From contig NZ_SNXI01000015.1 of the NCBI RefSeq assembly GCF_004362895.1, positions 1 through 64,000 on the forward strand: a stretch of DNA of 64,000 nt, given 5' to 3'. The stretch comes from Idiomarina aquatica. Lineage in GTDB: Bacteria > Pseudomonadota > Gammaproteobacteria > Enterobacterales > Alteromonadaceae. Below, piece by piece: positions 17,732 through 27,229 of the stretch. A program made the position numbers and the translations under genes. Numbering within the stretch: the stretch's first letter is position 1; the number at the start of each line of letters is the position of its first letter. A model generated the notes under the pieces. It worked only from the letters and a program-made list of their open reading frames with translations. It searched no databases and had not been told where the DNA came from.

Positions 17732-18934
17732 ATGCAAGTAACACAGCACGAAAAAGAAATGGCGATGGCGCCCATCCTACGGCAAGCCTATCGGCCGATG
17801 TTTTTGTTGGGCGCGATTTTTAGTGCGTTAGCTATTTTATTGTGGGGGCTGGTGCTTATTGGCGCTATCCAGTTGCCGGTATACGGTAATGTGCTATTTT
17901 GGCACAGCCACGAAATGCTTTATGGGTTTGTCGTCGCTATCGTTCTGGGCTTTTTGCTAACAGCAGTGCAAAACTGGACCGGGATGCGGGCAACACACGG
18001 GCCGACGTTATTGATTTTAGCGCTATTATGGAGTGCGGGTAGGTTGCTGATGTTGTTCGGGCAAGGCCTGCCTTGGTGGCTGGTTGCTGCTGTAGACGTA
18101 GCGTTATTGCCTGTGGCTGCGATTTTATTTGCGCGTCTGGTATTAGCGGTTAATCAAACACGAAACCTATTCTTTATTCCTATTTTGCTATTGCTCGCCG
18201 TATCAAGCGGGCTAATGCACGTGGGTTATGCCTTTAATCAGTACGAATGGCAAACCATTGGTGCTTACAATGGCGTGTTTTTGGTCACCTTATTGATGGC
18301 GATCATTGGTGGGCGTGTAATGCCGATGTTTACAGCCAATGGCACGATGACTAAAAAAGTCATGCCTATTGCCTGGCTGGAAAAGACCGCCCTGGGGCTA
18401 CTTTGGGTTCTGTTTGCGGTTCACTTTTTTAACCTGACGCTGTATATAGCCGATGTTTGGCTTGGCGCTCTATTTGCGTTAACGGCGCTTGCTCACACCC
18501 TAAGAGTGTTGCGCTGGAAGACATGGATTACTTTTAAAGTTCCTCTGCTCTGGTCTATTCACTTGGCTTATTGGTTCATTCCTCTTGGTTTGGCACTGCT
18601 CGCGGCACATTATTGGGGTGTCGAAATCACGCGCAGCACGGCAATGCATGCGTTAACCGCTGGCGCAATGGGTAACATGATCCTGGCAATGATGGCGCGG
18701 GTTTCGCTAGGCCATAGCGGCCGACCGCTAAAGCCAAAACCAATAATGTCAGTGGCGTTTGCATTAATGTTTATTTCTGCATTAATGCGGGTCGTCGGCG
18801 TTAGTTTATTTCCGCAATGGATTACAGACTGGATTCTTATTAGCACATTAGCCTGGACGTTTGCGCTGGTTATCTTTATTGCGATTTATTTGAAAGTATT
18901 TTTAACACCGCGAGCAGACGGCAACCCTGGTTAA
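17732..18934 (+). CDS. nnrS: NnrS family heme-copper membrane protein
   Basis: A polytopic inner-membrane protein of 400 aa with about 12 helices. NnrS proteins bind heme and copper and protect against nitrosative stress. The N-terminal LRQAYRPMFLLGAIFSALAI and the internal FWHSHEMLYGF and GGRVMPMFTANG are family signatures. I chose ATG 17732 over the TTG six bases upstream; no strong ribosome site precedes either. The stop overlaps the convergent moeB stop by 4 bp. Confidence 0.9.
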   Translation: MQVTQHEKEMAMAPILRQAYRPMFLLGAIFSALAILLWGLVLIGAIQLPVYGNVLFWHSHEMLYGFVVAIVLGFLLTAVQNWTGMRATHGPTLLILALLWSAGRLLMLFGQGLPWWLVAAVDVALLPVAAILFARLVLAVNQTRNLFFIPILLLLAVSSGLMHVGYAFNQYEWQTIGAYNGVFLVTLLMAIIGGRVMPMFTANGTMTKKVMPIAWLEKTALGLLWVLFAVHFFNLTLYIADVWLGALFALTALAHTLRVLRWKTWITFKVPLLWSIHLAYWFIPLGLALLAAHYWGVEITRSTAMHALTAGAMGNMILAMMARVSLGHSGRPLKPKPIMSVAFALMFISALMRVVGVSLFPQWITDWILISTLAWTFALVIFIAIYLKVFLTPRADGNPG

Positions 18935-19689
18935 GGATGGATTGCCGAACATGCAGGACAGTGTGGATGCCGGGCAATTTTAAAGCGCTGCCAGTCCGCA
19001 CTGAGCCCGTCAAACATTAATAGTTGACCATACAGCGGTGCACCGGCACCGCTGAGAATTTTAATCACCTCTAATGCCTGCATACTCCCTATAGTACCGA
19101 CTAAGGGAGCAGCTACGCCGGACTCAGCACAACTTAACGTTTGCTCGCCAAACAAACTACTTAAACACTGATAACACGGCGATTTGCCATCCATTTTAAA
19201 GGCGGCCACTTGTCCCTCAAAACGGATGGCGGATCCTGATACCAAAGGCGTTACCGCAGCAAGGCATTGCTGGTTGATTAAATTGCGGGTAGCGAGGTTA
19301 TCACAACAGTCGACGACTAAATTACAAGCATCGACGTGTTTAGCTAACACGGCTTCATCAGCCCATTGGTTGAGGGCCGTTAACTGACATTCACTGTTCA
19401 ATTGTTTAAGACGTTTGACGGCAACTTCCGCCTTGTTGTTACCTATGTCTTGCTCAGTAAACAGGGGCTGGCGCTGTAAATTACTGGCTTCGATAATATC
19501 AGCATCTATAACCGTGATTTTGCCCACACCGGAACTGACCAGGTAAGGCAGAGCGGCGCAGCCGAGGCCACCTGCACCAATAACCAATACGTGGCTGTCG
19601 AGTAATTGCTCCTGGCCCTCTAAATCGATAGCGGGGAGCACGATATGGCGATTGTAGCGAATGAGTTGTTCACGAGTCAGAGTTTTCAT
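18931..19689 (-). CDS. moeB: Molybdopterin-synthase adenylyltransferase (MoeB/ThiF family)
   Basis: Activates the small subunit of molybdopterin synthase by adenylation. It has 252 aa, with the nucleotide loop VLVIGAGGLGCAALPYL near residue 35, the catalytic region DCCDNLATRNLIN, and two zinc CxxC pairs (CYQC and CPAC). ThiF is a possible alternative, but the presence of mog and the respiratory context favour MoeB. Its start overlaps the end of the ybaN-like gene by 20 bp, so it is the last gene of a norR-ybaN-moeB operon. Confidence 0.88.
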   Translation of the reverse strand: MKTLTREQLIRYNRHIVLPAIDLEGQEQLLDSHVLVIGAGGLGCAALPYLVSSGVGKITVIDADIIEASNLQRQPLFTEQDIGNNKAEVAVKRLKQLNSECQLTALNQWADEAVLAKHVDACNLVVDCCDNLATRNLINQQCLAAVTPLVSGSAIRFEGQVAAFKMDGKSPCYQCLSSLFGEQTLSCAESGVAAPLVGTIGSMQALEVIKILSGAGAPLYGQLLMFDGLSADWQRFKIARHPHCPACSAIHP

Positions 19690-20077
19690 TATTCAGACTT
19701 GTTTCGTTAAAGAGTTCAGGGCGGGTCCAGATAAATACGCCGACAATGAGTAAAACAGCGCCAACGGTTAACTTAGCCCATACCGGCGGGGTGGGAATAA
19801 ACCACAGAATAATATAGCCGCCGAGCATCATCAGGCTAGCGGCCCACTTGGCGTTGCGTCGAATACTGCGTGTTTCGCGCCAGGCACGAATATCAGGGCC
19901 GTATTTGGGGTGGTTTAATAACTTTTCTTCCAATGATGGCCAGCCCTTACTGGCCGCCCACAACGCGGCGATTAAAAATGGTACCGTCGGCATAACCGGC
20001 AGTAATAAGCCGACAAATCCTACGGCGACAAATACAAGCGCTAAGCAGCGCCAAAACATGGTGGTCATTAACTCCAT
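19670..20077 (-). CDS. YbaN-family (DUF454) inner-membrane protein
   Basis: A small membrane protein of 135 aa with about three to four hydrophobic helices. The LPVMPTVPFLIAALWAASKG stretch is the DUF454 hallmark. Its function is unknown. It starts 3 bp after the norR stop and overlaps moeB, which places it in the same transcript. Confidence 0.85.
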   Translation of the reverse strand: MELMTTMFWRCLALVFVAVGFVGLLLPVMPTVPFLIAALWAASKGWPSLEEKLLNHPKYGPDIRAWRETRSIRRNAKWAASLMMLGGYIILWFIPTPPVWAKLTVGAVLLIVGVFIWTRPELFNETSLNNENSDS

Positions 20078-20079
20078 GA

Positions 20080-21615
20080 CTACTTGATACCTAATCGACC
20101 CGCTAATTTATGTAAGTTACTCGAGTCTACACCCAAACGCTTGGCGGCTCGACTCCATTTACCGTCTTCTAACGCCAATGCTCGCTGTATCATTTGCTTT
20201 TGAGTAAAGTCGACAGCATCGCGTAAGCTTATTGCTTCACTTGCCGGTATGGCTGTTTGTTCAAGCACCTGTCGCTCGGCGCTGGCATGACTTGGCAGGT
20301 TTAGGTCGAGTTCCTGTTCGGTAATGGTGGCGATGCTGCTGTGTTCAACTCCGGCACTCAGTAACTTAATCGCAGCCCGGCTGATCACGTGTTCCAATTC
20401 CCGAATATTGCCAGGCCAACGATACTGTTTTAACGCAATTTCTGCTGTCGCCGATAAGCGTATTGCTCGAAGGCCCAGCCGGCTGCGGTTTAATTCTAAA
20501 AAATGGCCTGCCAGCAACAGGATATCGTCTTCTCTATCCCGCAGTGGCGGAATGGGGAGCGGATAAACTGAAAGGCGATGATAAAGATCGGCACGGAACT
20601 GTTCGTCGCGAACTTGTTGTTGCAGGTTGCGGTTGGTTGCGGCAACAATGCGCACGTCAACTTTACGGTGCCTGTCGGAACCCAGGCGTTGTACCTCACC
20701 GTTTTGCAGCACACGCAAGAGCTTCGCCTGAATCGACAGAGGCAATTCACCCACTTCGTCTAAAAACAAGGTACCACCGTGGGCGGCTTCAAAACGCCCG
20801 CCGCGTTCGCTAGTGGCCCCCGAGAATGCCCCCTTACTATGACCAAACAGTTCCGACTCCGCCAGCGATTCCGGCAGTGCGGCGCAGTTAACGTATATCA
20901 TCGGCTTAGCAGCACGTTTCGAATAACGATGTAGCTCGCGTGCGAATAACTCTTTACCAACACCGGTTTCGCCTAATAGCAGAACCGGCAGTTCAGCTTT
21001 GGCAACAGTATGGAGCTCAGAAATAACCTGCCTCAATGCTGAGCTTTTGCCGATGATCTCATTGTCCAGGTTATTGGGCGAGGGATTGCCGCTACCTGAA
21101 GTCGGTTGATTTTGCCTTAAAGCCCGAACCTGTTGCTCCAGCGAACCAACGCGAATTGCCGCTTCAACGATAAGGCTAAAGCGTTGCAGTTCAATGGTAG
21201 ACTGGTCATTGAATGTACCCGGTTGCAATGCATCCAACGTCAGCACGCCCCAGCACTGCCCCTCAATATAAAGGCTAATCCCCATACAATCATGAACCGG
21301 CAATGCGTCCCCGGGTTGATCCGACAGCAAGCCATCGTATGGGTCGGGTAAACTCGAGCTGGGTTCAAACAACACCGGGTTGCGTGAAGCAAGCAAGGTA
21401 GCCAGCCGCGGGTGTTCAGCGACAACAAAACGCCGGCCTAAGGCCTCATCAACTAAGCCATGCATGGCAATGGGGCGGAGCGCGTCACTGTCGCGTTTTA
21501 GCAATACAACAGCCCCACAATGAAAGTGTTGGCGTAATGTTTTTACCAGATTTTGTAACCTGACCGGTGCCGGCACATCGGTGACCAGATCGGCTAATAA
21601 GCTCTGCTGAAGCAT
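20080..21615 (-). CDS. norR: NO-responsive sigma-54 activator NorR
   Basis: An enhancer-binding transcription activator of 511 aa. The N-terminal GAF domain, which senses NO through a mononuclear iron, keeps the E. coli NorR landmarks LGRRF, HPRL, PDPYDGL and VHDCMG. The AAA+ domain has Walker A GETGVGKE, the sigma-54 contact loop GAFSGA, and FLDEVGELP. A Fis-type helix-turn-helix ends the protein. It probably activates norB (GGGT-N7-ACC sites at 3503-3559) and the divergent hemerythrin gene (sites at 21616-21682). One of those sites lies beside its own start codon, so autoregulation is possible. Confidence 0.95.
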   Translation of the reverse strand: MLQQSLLADLVTDVPAPVRLQNLVKTLRQHFHCGAVVLLKRDSDALRPIAMHGLVDEALGRRFVVAEHPRLATLLASRNPVLFEPSSSLPDPYDGLLSDQPGDALPVHDCMGISLYIEGQCWGVLTLDALQPGTFNDQSTIELQRFSLIVEAAIRVGSLEQQVRALRQNQPTSGSGNPSPNNLDNEIIGKSSALRQVISELHTVAKAELPVLLLGETGVGKELFARELHRYSKRAAKPMIYVNCAALPESLAESELFGHSKGAFSGATSERGGRFEAAHGGTLFLDEVGELPLSIQAKLLRVLQNGEVQRLGSDRHRKVDVRIVAATNRNLQQQVRDEQFRADLYHRLSVYPLPIPPLRDREDDILLLAGHFLELNRSRLGLRAIRLSATAEIALKQYRWPGNIRELEHVISRAAIKLLSAGVEHSSIATITEQELDLNLPSHASAERQVLEQTAIPASEAISLRDAVDFTQKQMIQRALALEDGKWSRAAKRLGVDSSNLHKLAGRLGIK

Positions 21616-21739
21616 GGTTATTTTTACACTCAGTTCGGATTTTAGGGTTTTTTATACCCGCTAACGATAGGTTGATTTTACCGTTACGCTTCGCAAGCTC
21701 AATATCCATAAGGGGGTAGGAGTTGGCTTAAATCGTGCA
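21616..21739 (+). promoter_or_regulatory. NorR sites and sigma-54 promoter upstream of the hemerythrin gene
   Basis: Three GGT-N7-AC sites are visible: 21616-21628 (GGT-N7-ACA), 21645-21659 (GGGT-N7-ACCC) and 21670-21682 (GGT-N7-ACC). A sigma-54 motif TGGCTTAAATCGTGCA follows at 21724-21739, with GG and GC 12 bp apart, about 48 nt before the start codon. The order matches the norB control region. Confidence 0.8.
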
Positions 21740-21786
21740 AATGAAGATGGATAGCAACGTTTATTCATTAAAAGCTTGAGGCAGTT

Positions 21787-22305
21787 ATGACCAATACAAT
21801 TATTGAGCAATGGCAAGACAAACCAAATCTTGAATTAGTGGAGTTTATTGTTGAGCGGTTTCATCAAGTTCACCGGCAACAATTACCAGAGCTGAAACAA
21901 CTGGCATTAAAAATCGAAGACGTGCACGGAGACCATCCACAAGCACCGCAGGGTCTGGGTGAACACCTCGATAACATGTTGCACGAATTAGAAAGTCACA
22001 TGATGAAAGAGGAACAAATATTATTCCCCATGTTGGCTCGCGATATTTATCCCAGCGGACCAATTTCGGTCATGGAAGAGGAGCATGAGCAACACGATCA
22101 GGATATTCAAAAGATTCGTATGCTAACCAATGACTTAACTTTGCCAGAGGACGCCTGTGGCAGCTGGCAAGCGCTCTACCGGGGCTTAGCTGAGCTCATC
22201 CAGGATTTAAACGATCATATCGAATTAGAAAATACCGTTTTGTTTGTTGAGCAACAGCCTGTGCCAACTCACGGAAAAGACTTTTGCTGCGGGTCCTGTC
22301 AATAA
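21787..22305 (+). CDS. Hemerythrin-domain NO-stress protein (RIC/YtfE-like, no N-terminal domain)
   Basis: A di-iron hemerythrin protein of 172 aa that matches the C-terminal two-thirds of YtfE/RIC (repair of iron centres): HMMKEEQILFPM, GPISVMEEEHEQHD and DHIELENTVLF hold the metal ligands. The roughly 60-aa N-terminal domain with the DYCCGG motif of E. coli YtfE is absent. Instead a cysteine cluster, DFCCGSC, ends the protein. It is divergent from norR and preceded by NorR sites and a sigma-54 promoter. Likely role: repair of NO-damaged Fe-S or NO-metabolising proteins. Confidence 0.88.
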   Translation: MTNTIIEQWQDKPNLELVEFIVERFHQVHRQQLPELKQLALKIEDVHGDHPQAPQGLGEHLDNMLHELESHMMKEEQILFPMLARDIYPSGPISVMEEEHEQHDQDIQKIRMLTNDLTLPEDACGSWQALYRGLAELIQDLNDHIELENTVLFVEQQPVPTHGKDFCCGSCQ

Positions 22306-22336
22306 CTACCTGGTAATAACAAAGGGTATCGAAAGA

Positions 22337-22364
22337 AAAAGGCTACCGTGTTAAGTAGCCTTTT
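22337..22364. terminator. Bidirectional terminator
   Basis: AAAAGGCTAC (22337-22346) pairs with GTAGCCTTTT (22355-22364). A-runs and T-runs flank the stem, so it can serve both the hemerythrin gene and the convergent DUF4870 gene. Confidence 0.75.
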
Positions 22365-22367
22365 GTT

Positions 22368-22739
22368 CTATTTAAAAAATGGAATGGCCAGTGGGTATTG
22401 ATTGGCCTGCCCATTTTTAGCATTGACGGCCGCGAGTATGATAAAAACGATCGATGCCAACGCGAGCAGCACGAGTAACGGGATGGTTAAAAATGGTACT
22501 AGCATAGTCAGTACCAGCAAGCCAACGCTATAAATGATGGCACTGAGCATCCAGTTAAATATAATTTTCCCATGCTGATCGACTATCGCTTGCTCACGTT
22601 TTATGGCCCACATAATGATTGGTGCACACCAACCAATGAACGGCACTACATAGGCTGCGAACTGAGATAAATGCATTAGCATGGTGTAAGTAGCGGTATC
22701 TTCAAGCGGATTGCTTTGGTATAAGGGATCTGAGTTCAT
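22368..22739 (-). CDS. DUF4870 membrane protein
   Basis: A small inner-membrane protein of about 123 aa with three hydrophobic helices. The layout of LMHLSQFAAYVVPFIGWCAPIIMW followed by HGKIIFNWMLS is typical of DUF4870 proteins (Tic20-like). I chose ATG 22739, which has AAGGAA upstream; a TTG two codons earlier is possible. Its function is unknown. Confidence 0.8.
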   Translation of the reverse strand: MNSDPLYQSNPLEDTATYTMLMHLSQFAAYVVPFIGWCAPIIMWAIKREQAIVDQHGKIIFNWMLSAIIYSVGLLVLTMLVPFLTIPLLVLLALASIVFIILAAVNAKNGQANQYPLAIPFFK

Positions 22740-22832
22740 TGACAATTCCTTGTCTATTTGACGTTAACGACTTCACATCGGGTTAAACTGCTCGTACATT
22801 AGGCATATTGTTAAAAAAATAATAGGCCGTTT

Positions 22833-25505
22833 ATGCGCACACTAAAAAAACTTTTAATAAGCCTGAGTATTGCCACAGCCTCGACTGCGACTATGGCGGA
22901 TTCATTAAGTGGGGCTGCGTCCCTGCTACCCGAAGCCAACTATAGCAACCAAAAAGCGTCTGTCGAGGACGTTCTCGGCTACCCGATAGGTACGAAAATA
23001 ACCTCTCCTGAGGCGATGAGCTTGTATTTCGAGGCATTGGCTGAAGCATTCCCCGATCAAGTAAAACTTTTGGATTACGGTAAAAGTTGGGAAGGTCGTA
23101 CGCTTTACTATGCGGTTATCTCAAGTCCTGAAAATCTACAAAATTTTGATCAGTTTGTGCAGAACATGCAGCAGCTTGCCGATCCGCGCAGTACGGATGA
23201 GGACGATGCCGAGCGATTAATCAATGAAACACCGGCGAGTATTTGGCTTTCTTACGGCGTGCATGGCAATGAAATATCATCTCCCGAAGCGGCAATGATG
23301 ACGGCGTATCATTTGCTTAACGATAACCGTGAACAAACCGAGCAATGGCTCGAGAATACGGTGATTTTTATCGATCCGTTACAGAATCCTGACGGCCGTG
23401 CAAGATTTGTGCAGCGCTATTACATGACAGCAGGACTGGAACACTCCGCTGACCGTCGCAGTGCAGAGCATAACGAGCCCTGGCCTAGTGGCCGCACTAA
23501 TCACTATATGTTTGATATGAACCGTGATTGGATTGCGCTGACACAACCTGAAATCAAAGGTCAGGTTGACGCGCTACTAAAATACTACCCGCTAGTGTTT
23601 GTCGACCTACACGAGATGGGCGGAGATTCTACTTATTATTTTACCCCTGAAGCGCGGCCCTACAACCCGTTGATTACTGACTCACAGCGCGAAACGCTAA
23701 ACTGGATAGGGAAGAACAATGCTTCGTGGTTTGACGACAAGGGCTTTGATTACTTTACCCGTGAAATTTTTGATGCGTTTTATCCTGGTTACGGAGCCAG
23801 CTGGCCGCTATACCATGGTGCGGTAGCCATGACCTACGAGATGGCGTCTGCGCGAGGACATAAGTTTGAGCGCACCGATGGCGACGTTCTAACCTATGCT
23901 GACGGTGTACAACAGCATTTTGTTGCATCAATCTCTACCATTCAGACCGTATCGGAACGCCGCGAGGCATTATTGGAAAAATTCTGGAGTTATAGGAAAT
24001 CGGCGATAGAAGCCGGCGAAGATGACGAGCAGCGTGCGCTGATTATTCCAGGTAAAGATGATCCCGCTGGAGCACGAAAACTGGCGTCGTTATTGGTAGA
24101 GCAAGGCGCTGAAGTGCAGCAGGCGCAGCAGTCATTTCGTGTTTGTGGTAATGACTATGCTGCCGGGAGCTTTATTATCGATAAGGCGCAACCAGCATAT
24201 CGGATGATTCGAACGCTGATGGATAAACAGGTCGATATGGCGCCTGAATTTTTGCAAGAACAAGAGCAACGTCGCGGTAATAATTTACCTGATCAAATCT
24301 ATGACGTAACCGGCTGGTCTTTACCGCTGATGTTTAATGTTGATGTCGATGGCTGTGACGATTTGCCACGAGTGGACACTATTGCAGTCAATGAGGGACG
24401 AATCGCAGCGGGCGAACTCATTAATCCTGCTGCCAAGGTTGGTTATTTGGTGCGCTGGGGCAACATGAACAGCGGTCGATTTTTAACGGCAGCGTTGCGT
24501 GAGGGGCTTACTATTAAGCAAAGTGAGTTAGCATTTACTCACGAAACAGCAGGCCGTTTCCCAAGTGGTTCACTGATTGTCACGCACGCAGACAACGCGG
24601 AGAAAGAGCTTGCAAATACCCTGGTACGGCTGGCAAAACAGACGGGAGCAACCATTCACGGAGTTGATACGAGCTGGATTACTGACGGACCTAACTTTGG
24701 CTCCGAGAATGTGCACGGGTTGTTTGCACCGAAAATCGCTATGGCCTGGGATGAACCGGTGAGTCAATACAATGCCGGCCACACTCGCTTTGTGATTGAA
24801 CGTCAAATGAACTACCCCGTTACCGCTATCCGTACGGGCGAACTGAGAGCTGGTGATCTGGACGGTTTTGATGTCTTTATTTTGCCGGCAAGTTATGGCT
24901 ATGACCGCGTATTCAGTGAGCAGACGGTAGCTGAATTCAAAGACTGGATTAACGACGGTGGTGTGCTTGTCACTCTGGGTAATGCCTCAGGTTGGGCCGT
25001 GGAAGCGGGTTTATTGGCAACCAAAGTGGAACGGGCAATTCCCAAAGAGGGTGTCGAGGAACCTGCCGAGGAGACAAAGATTGATGGTCAGGCGATCGTA
25101 TCACGCGACCAGTTCATGACTGAAATTCAGGCTCATGGTGTCGATCCAGACTGGGTCTCTGGTGCTTTAGTCCACGCCGACGTTGATCAGGATCATTGGT
25201 TAGCTGCCGGCTTAAAAGACAAGTTGGTTAGCCTGTTTAACGGCAATACAATTCTAGCACCGATAGATATTGATAAAGGTCGCAATATTGCTTGGTTTAG
25301 CAATAAAGACGAACTACTCGCCAGTGGCTTTTTGTGGGGTGAAACTGCCGAGCAACTGCCTTATAAGCCATTGCTTATTTGGCAGCCTAACGGTGACGGT
25401 ATGGTAATTAGCTTCACCCAGGAACCGACCTATAGGGCTTATATGGACGGGTTAAATACGGCCCTGATGAACGCGCTGTTTTTGGCGCCGGCTACCACCC
25501 GTTAG
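22833..25505 (+). CDS. Secreted M14-family zinc carboxypeptidase
   Basis: An 890-aa exported peptidase. A signal peptide covers about residues 1-22. The zinc motif HGNE is at 144-147, followed by MNRDW and a later DLHEMGG that supplies further zinc and substrate residues. The region after about residue 400 is not peptidase and looks like a class-I glutamine-amidotransferase-like or accessory fold, as in other long M14 proteins. It probably degrades peptides outside the cytoplasm, fitting a protein-degrading marine lifestyle. Confidence 0.85.
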   Translation: MRTLKKLLISLSIATASTATMADSLSGAASLLPEANYSNQKASVEDVLGYPIGTKITSPEAMSLYFEALAEAFPDQVKLLDYGKSWEGRTLYYAVISSPENLQNFDQFVQNMQQLADPRSTDEDDAERLINETPASIWLSYGVHGNEISSPEAAMMTAYHLLNDNREQTEQWLENTVIFIDPLQNPDGRARFVQRYYMTAGLEHSADRRSAEHNEPWPSGRTNHYMFDMNRDWIALTQPEIKGQVDALLKYYPLVFVDLHEMGGDSTYYFTPEARPYNPLITDSQRETLNWIGKNNASWFDDKGFDYFTREIFDAFYPGYGASWPLYHGAVAMTYEMASARGHKFERTDGDVLTYADGVQQHFVASISTIQTVSERREALLEKFWSYRKSAIEAGEDDEQRALIIPGKDDPAGARKLASLLVEQGAEVQQAQQSFRVCGNDYAAGSFIIDKAQPAYRMIRTLMDKQVDMAPEFLQEQEQRRGNNLPDQIYDVTGWSLPLMFNVDVDGCDDLPRVDTIAVNEGRIAAGELINPAAKVGYLVRWGNMNSGRFLTAALREGLTIKQSELAFTHETAGRFPSGSLIVTHADNAEKELANTLVRLAKQTGATIHGVDTSWITDGPNFGSENVHGLFAPKIAMAWDEPVSQYNAGHTRFVIERQMNYPVTAIRTGELRAGDLDGFDVFILPASYGYDRVFSEQTVAEFKDWINDGGVLVTLGNASGWAVEAGLLATKVERAIPKEGVEEPAEETKIDGQAIVSRDQFMTEIQAHGVDPDWVSGALVHADVDQDHWLAAGLKDKLVSLFNGNTILAPIDIDKGRNIAWFSNKDELLASGFLWGETAEQLPYKPLLIWQPNGDGMVISFTQEPTYRAYMDGLNTALMNALFLAPATTR

Positions 25506-25524
25506 TATGCTGACAGGAACGTAG

Positions 25525-26553
25525 ATGGACGCTACGCAAAAGCAAAAACAGCAGCCGATCAATGCACAGAGTACGACAGAGGATGTCGTCTCTTTGTTTA
25601 CCCGCAAAGTAGCAAACCGCACGCAATGGGGAGCGTTTGCTGTTGTACTTCCGTTAGCCATCGTGCAGGGCTACGCGGAAAACTGGCTCATGACTGCCTG
25701 GTTAACGGCGTTTTGCTGTTATTCGTTATCGCTTGCTTTAATTTCCAGACATCGAAACCTCAGACAAATACAGTTGCTTGCATTTGTCACCTTACTTGCA
25801 ATAGCCGCGTGCTATTCAACCTTTATTAACGGTATCAATGGTTTTGTCTGGTCGTTTCCTGTGATGGCGTCGATCGTGTTTTTGTTGCGCCGCAGGCTGG
25901 CTATTATTACCGCTTTTTGTTTTTATGCGCTAATAACTGGCGTGGCGGTTATCGCGATGCCATTGGATTTAGTGTGGCGGGGTAGTTTATCACTCGGCGC
26001 TGTACTGGTACTGACGCTTACTTTACTGGTTTTACTGGAGCGCATGCAGACGAGCTTTACTCAGCTCGCTACGACAGACACGCTAACAGGTTTATACAAC
26101 CGAAAACGGCTAACCAGTGAGCTTGATTCTGCGTTGGCACGTTATCGACGTAACCAGCAGCCGGTATCTTTGGTTATCTGTGATATTGACTGGTTTAAGC
26201 CGTTAAATGATAAATTCGGTCATTTGCAAGGCGACCGGCTATTGGTTCAGGCTGCGCAATTGATTCAAGATTCGGTGCGAAACACTGACACAGTTTACCG
26301 TGTAGGTGGTGAAGAGTTCCTGGTGTTGATGTCAGACACTGACCGCGCCGGAGCCGCTGTTGCGGCGGAAAAGCTCCGTCACCAGTTTGCGGCTCAGGAC
26401 TTTAAATTGAAGGGTGCGGAAACGCGGATGACGTTATCAGCCGGGGTGGCACAATTGAAAAATGACGAACACTGGACTGATTGGCTGGAACGTGCCGATC
26501 AGCGTTTATATCAGGCTAAAGCAGCCGGACGAAACAAAGTCGTTAGTGACTAA
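25525..26553 (+). CDS. Membrane-bound diguanylate cyclase
   Basis: A 342-aa protein with about five or six N-terminal membrane helices (roughly residues 35-170) and a C-terminal GGDEF domain. The active site is GGEEF at 261-265, an active variant. The metal region CDIDWFKPLNDKFGH is intact, and an inhibitory I-site RNTD lies five residues before GGEEF. It makes c-di-GMP in response to an unknown membrane signal. The ktrA gene starts 9 bp after its stop. Confidence 0.9.
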   Translation: MDATQKQKQQPINAQSTTEDVVSLFTRKVANRTQWGAFAVVLPLAIVQGYAENWLMTAWLTAFCCYSLSLALISRHRNLRQIQLLAFVTLLAIAACYSTFINGINGFVWSFPVMASIVFLLRRRLAIITAFCFYALITGVAVIAMPLDLVWRGSLSLGAVLVLTLTLLVLLERMQTSFTQLATTDTLTGLYNRKRLTSELDSALARYRRNQQPVSLVICDIDWFKPLNDKFGHLQGDRLLVQAAQLIQDSVRNTDTVYRVGGEEFLVLMSDTDRAGAAVAAEKLRHQFAAQDFKLKGAETRMTLSAGVAQLKNDEHWTDWLERADQRLYQAKAAGRNKVVSD

Positions 26554-26562
26554 GAGGCAATT

Positions 26563-27216
26563 ATGGCGCAGTTTGGAGTTATTGGATTAGGTCGCTTTGG
26601 TGCGCGTACCTCATTAGAACTGTTGGATCTTGGCCATGAAGTTATTGGTGTTGATTCGGATGAGAAAAGCGTCGATGCATTGGCCGAATATCTTACCCAC
26701 GCAGCGATAGCTGATGTTACTGATGAAAAGGCCTTAAAGGAACTTAGTTTAGAAGAATGTGACGTGGTTCTGGTTGCTATCGGTGAAGATTTACAGGCCA
26801 GTTTGTTGTGCGTATTGCACCTGAAAAGTATTGGGGTGAAGGAAATTTGGGCTAAAGCGACATCAAAGGAGCATCACCAAATTTTATCTAAGCTCGGTGT
26901 GAAACGAATTATTCATCCCGAAGAAGAGATGGGAATTAGGGTAGCGCAGGCGTTAAATTACCCTATGGTCAATGAATATATGTCGTTAGGGCACAATTGG
27001 TACTGTGTTGAGATTGATGTAAATGAGGATCTCAATGGCAAATCCATAGAAGACATTTTACCGGATGACTTAGAGCACTTTCATTTGTTGTTGTTAAAGC
27101 GCCGCGATGAGGTAACAGCAAACCCTTCAACATCGGTAAAGCTAGAGGGCAATGAAACCTTAGTGATCGCCGGCAGTCTTAAAGCCCTTAAATCGATGGC
27201 CCCAAAACTACAATGA
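26563..27216 (+). CDS. ktrA: Potassium uptake regulatory subunit KtrA
   Basis: A cytosolic RCK-domain ring protein of 217 aa that gates KtrB. The Rossmann nucleotide loop GLGRFG is near residue 8 and a RCK_C domain spans about 135-217. The short single-RCK length distinguishes KtrA from the tandem TrkA. It is followed 13 bp later by ktrB, its membrane partner. Confidence 0.92.
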   Translation: MAQFGVIGLGRFGARTSLELLDLGHEVIGVDSDEKSVDALAEYLTHAAIADVTDEKALKELSLEECDVVLVAIGEDLQASLLCVLHLKSIGVKEIWAKATSKEHHQILSKLGVKRIIHPEEEMGIRVAQALNYPMVNEYMSLGHNWYCVEIDVNEDLNGKSIEDILPDDLEHFHLLLLKRRDEVTANPSTSVKLEGNETLVIAGSLKALKSMAPKLQ

Positions 27217-27229
27217 TTCACGAATTTAA

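Noticed and set aside
20463-20813. 116-aa plus-strand open frame inside norR
   Set aside because: It is the antisense shadow of a highly conserved AAA+ domain.
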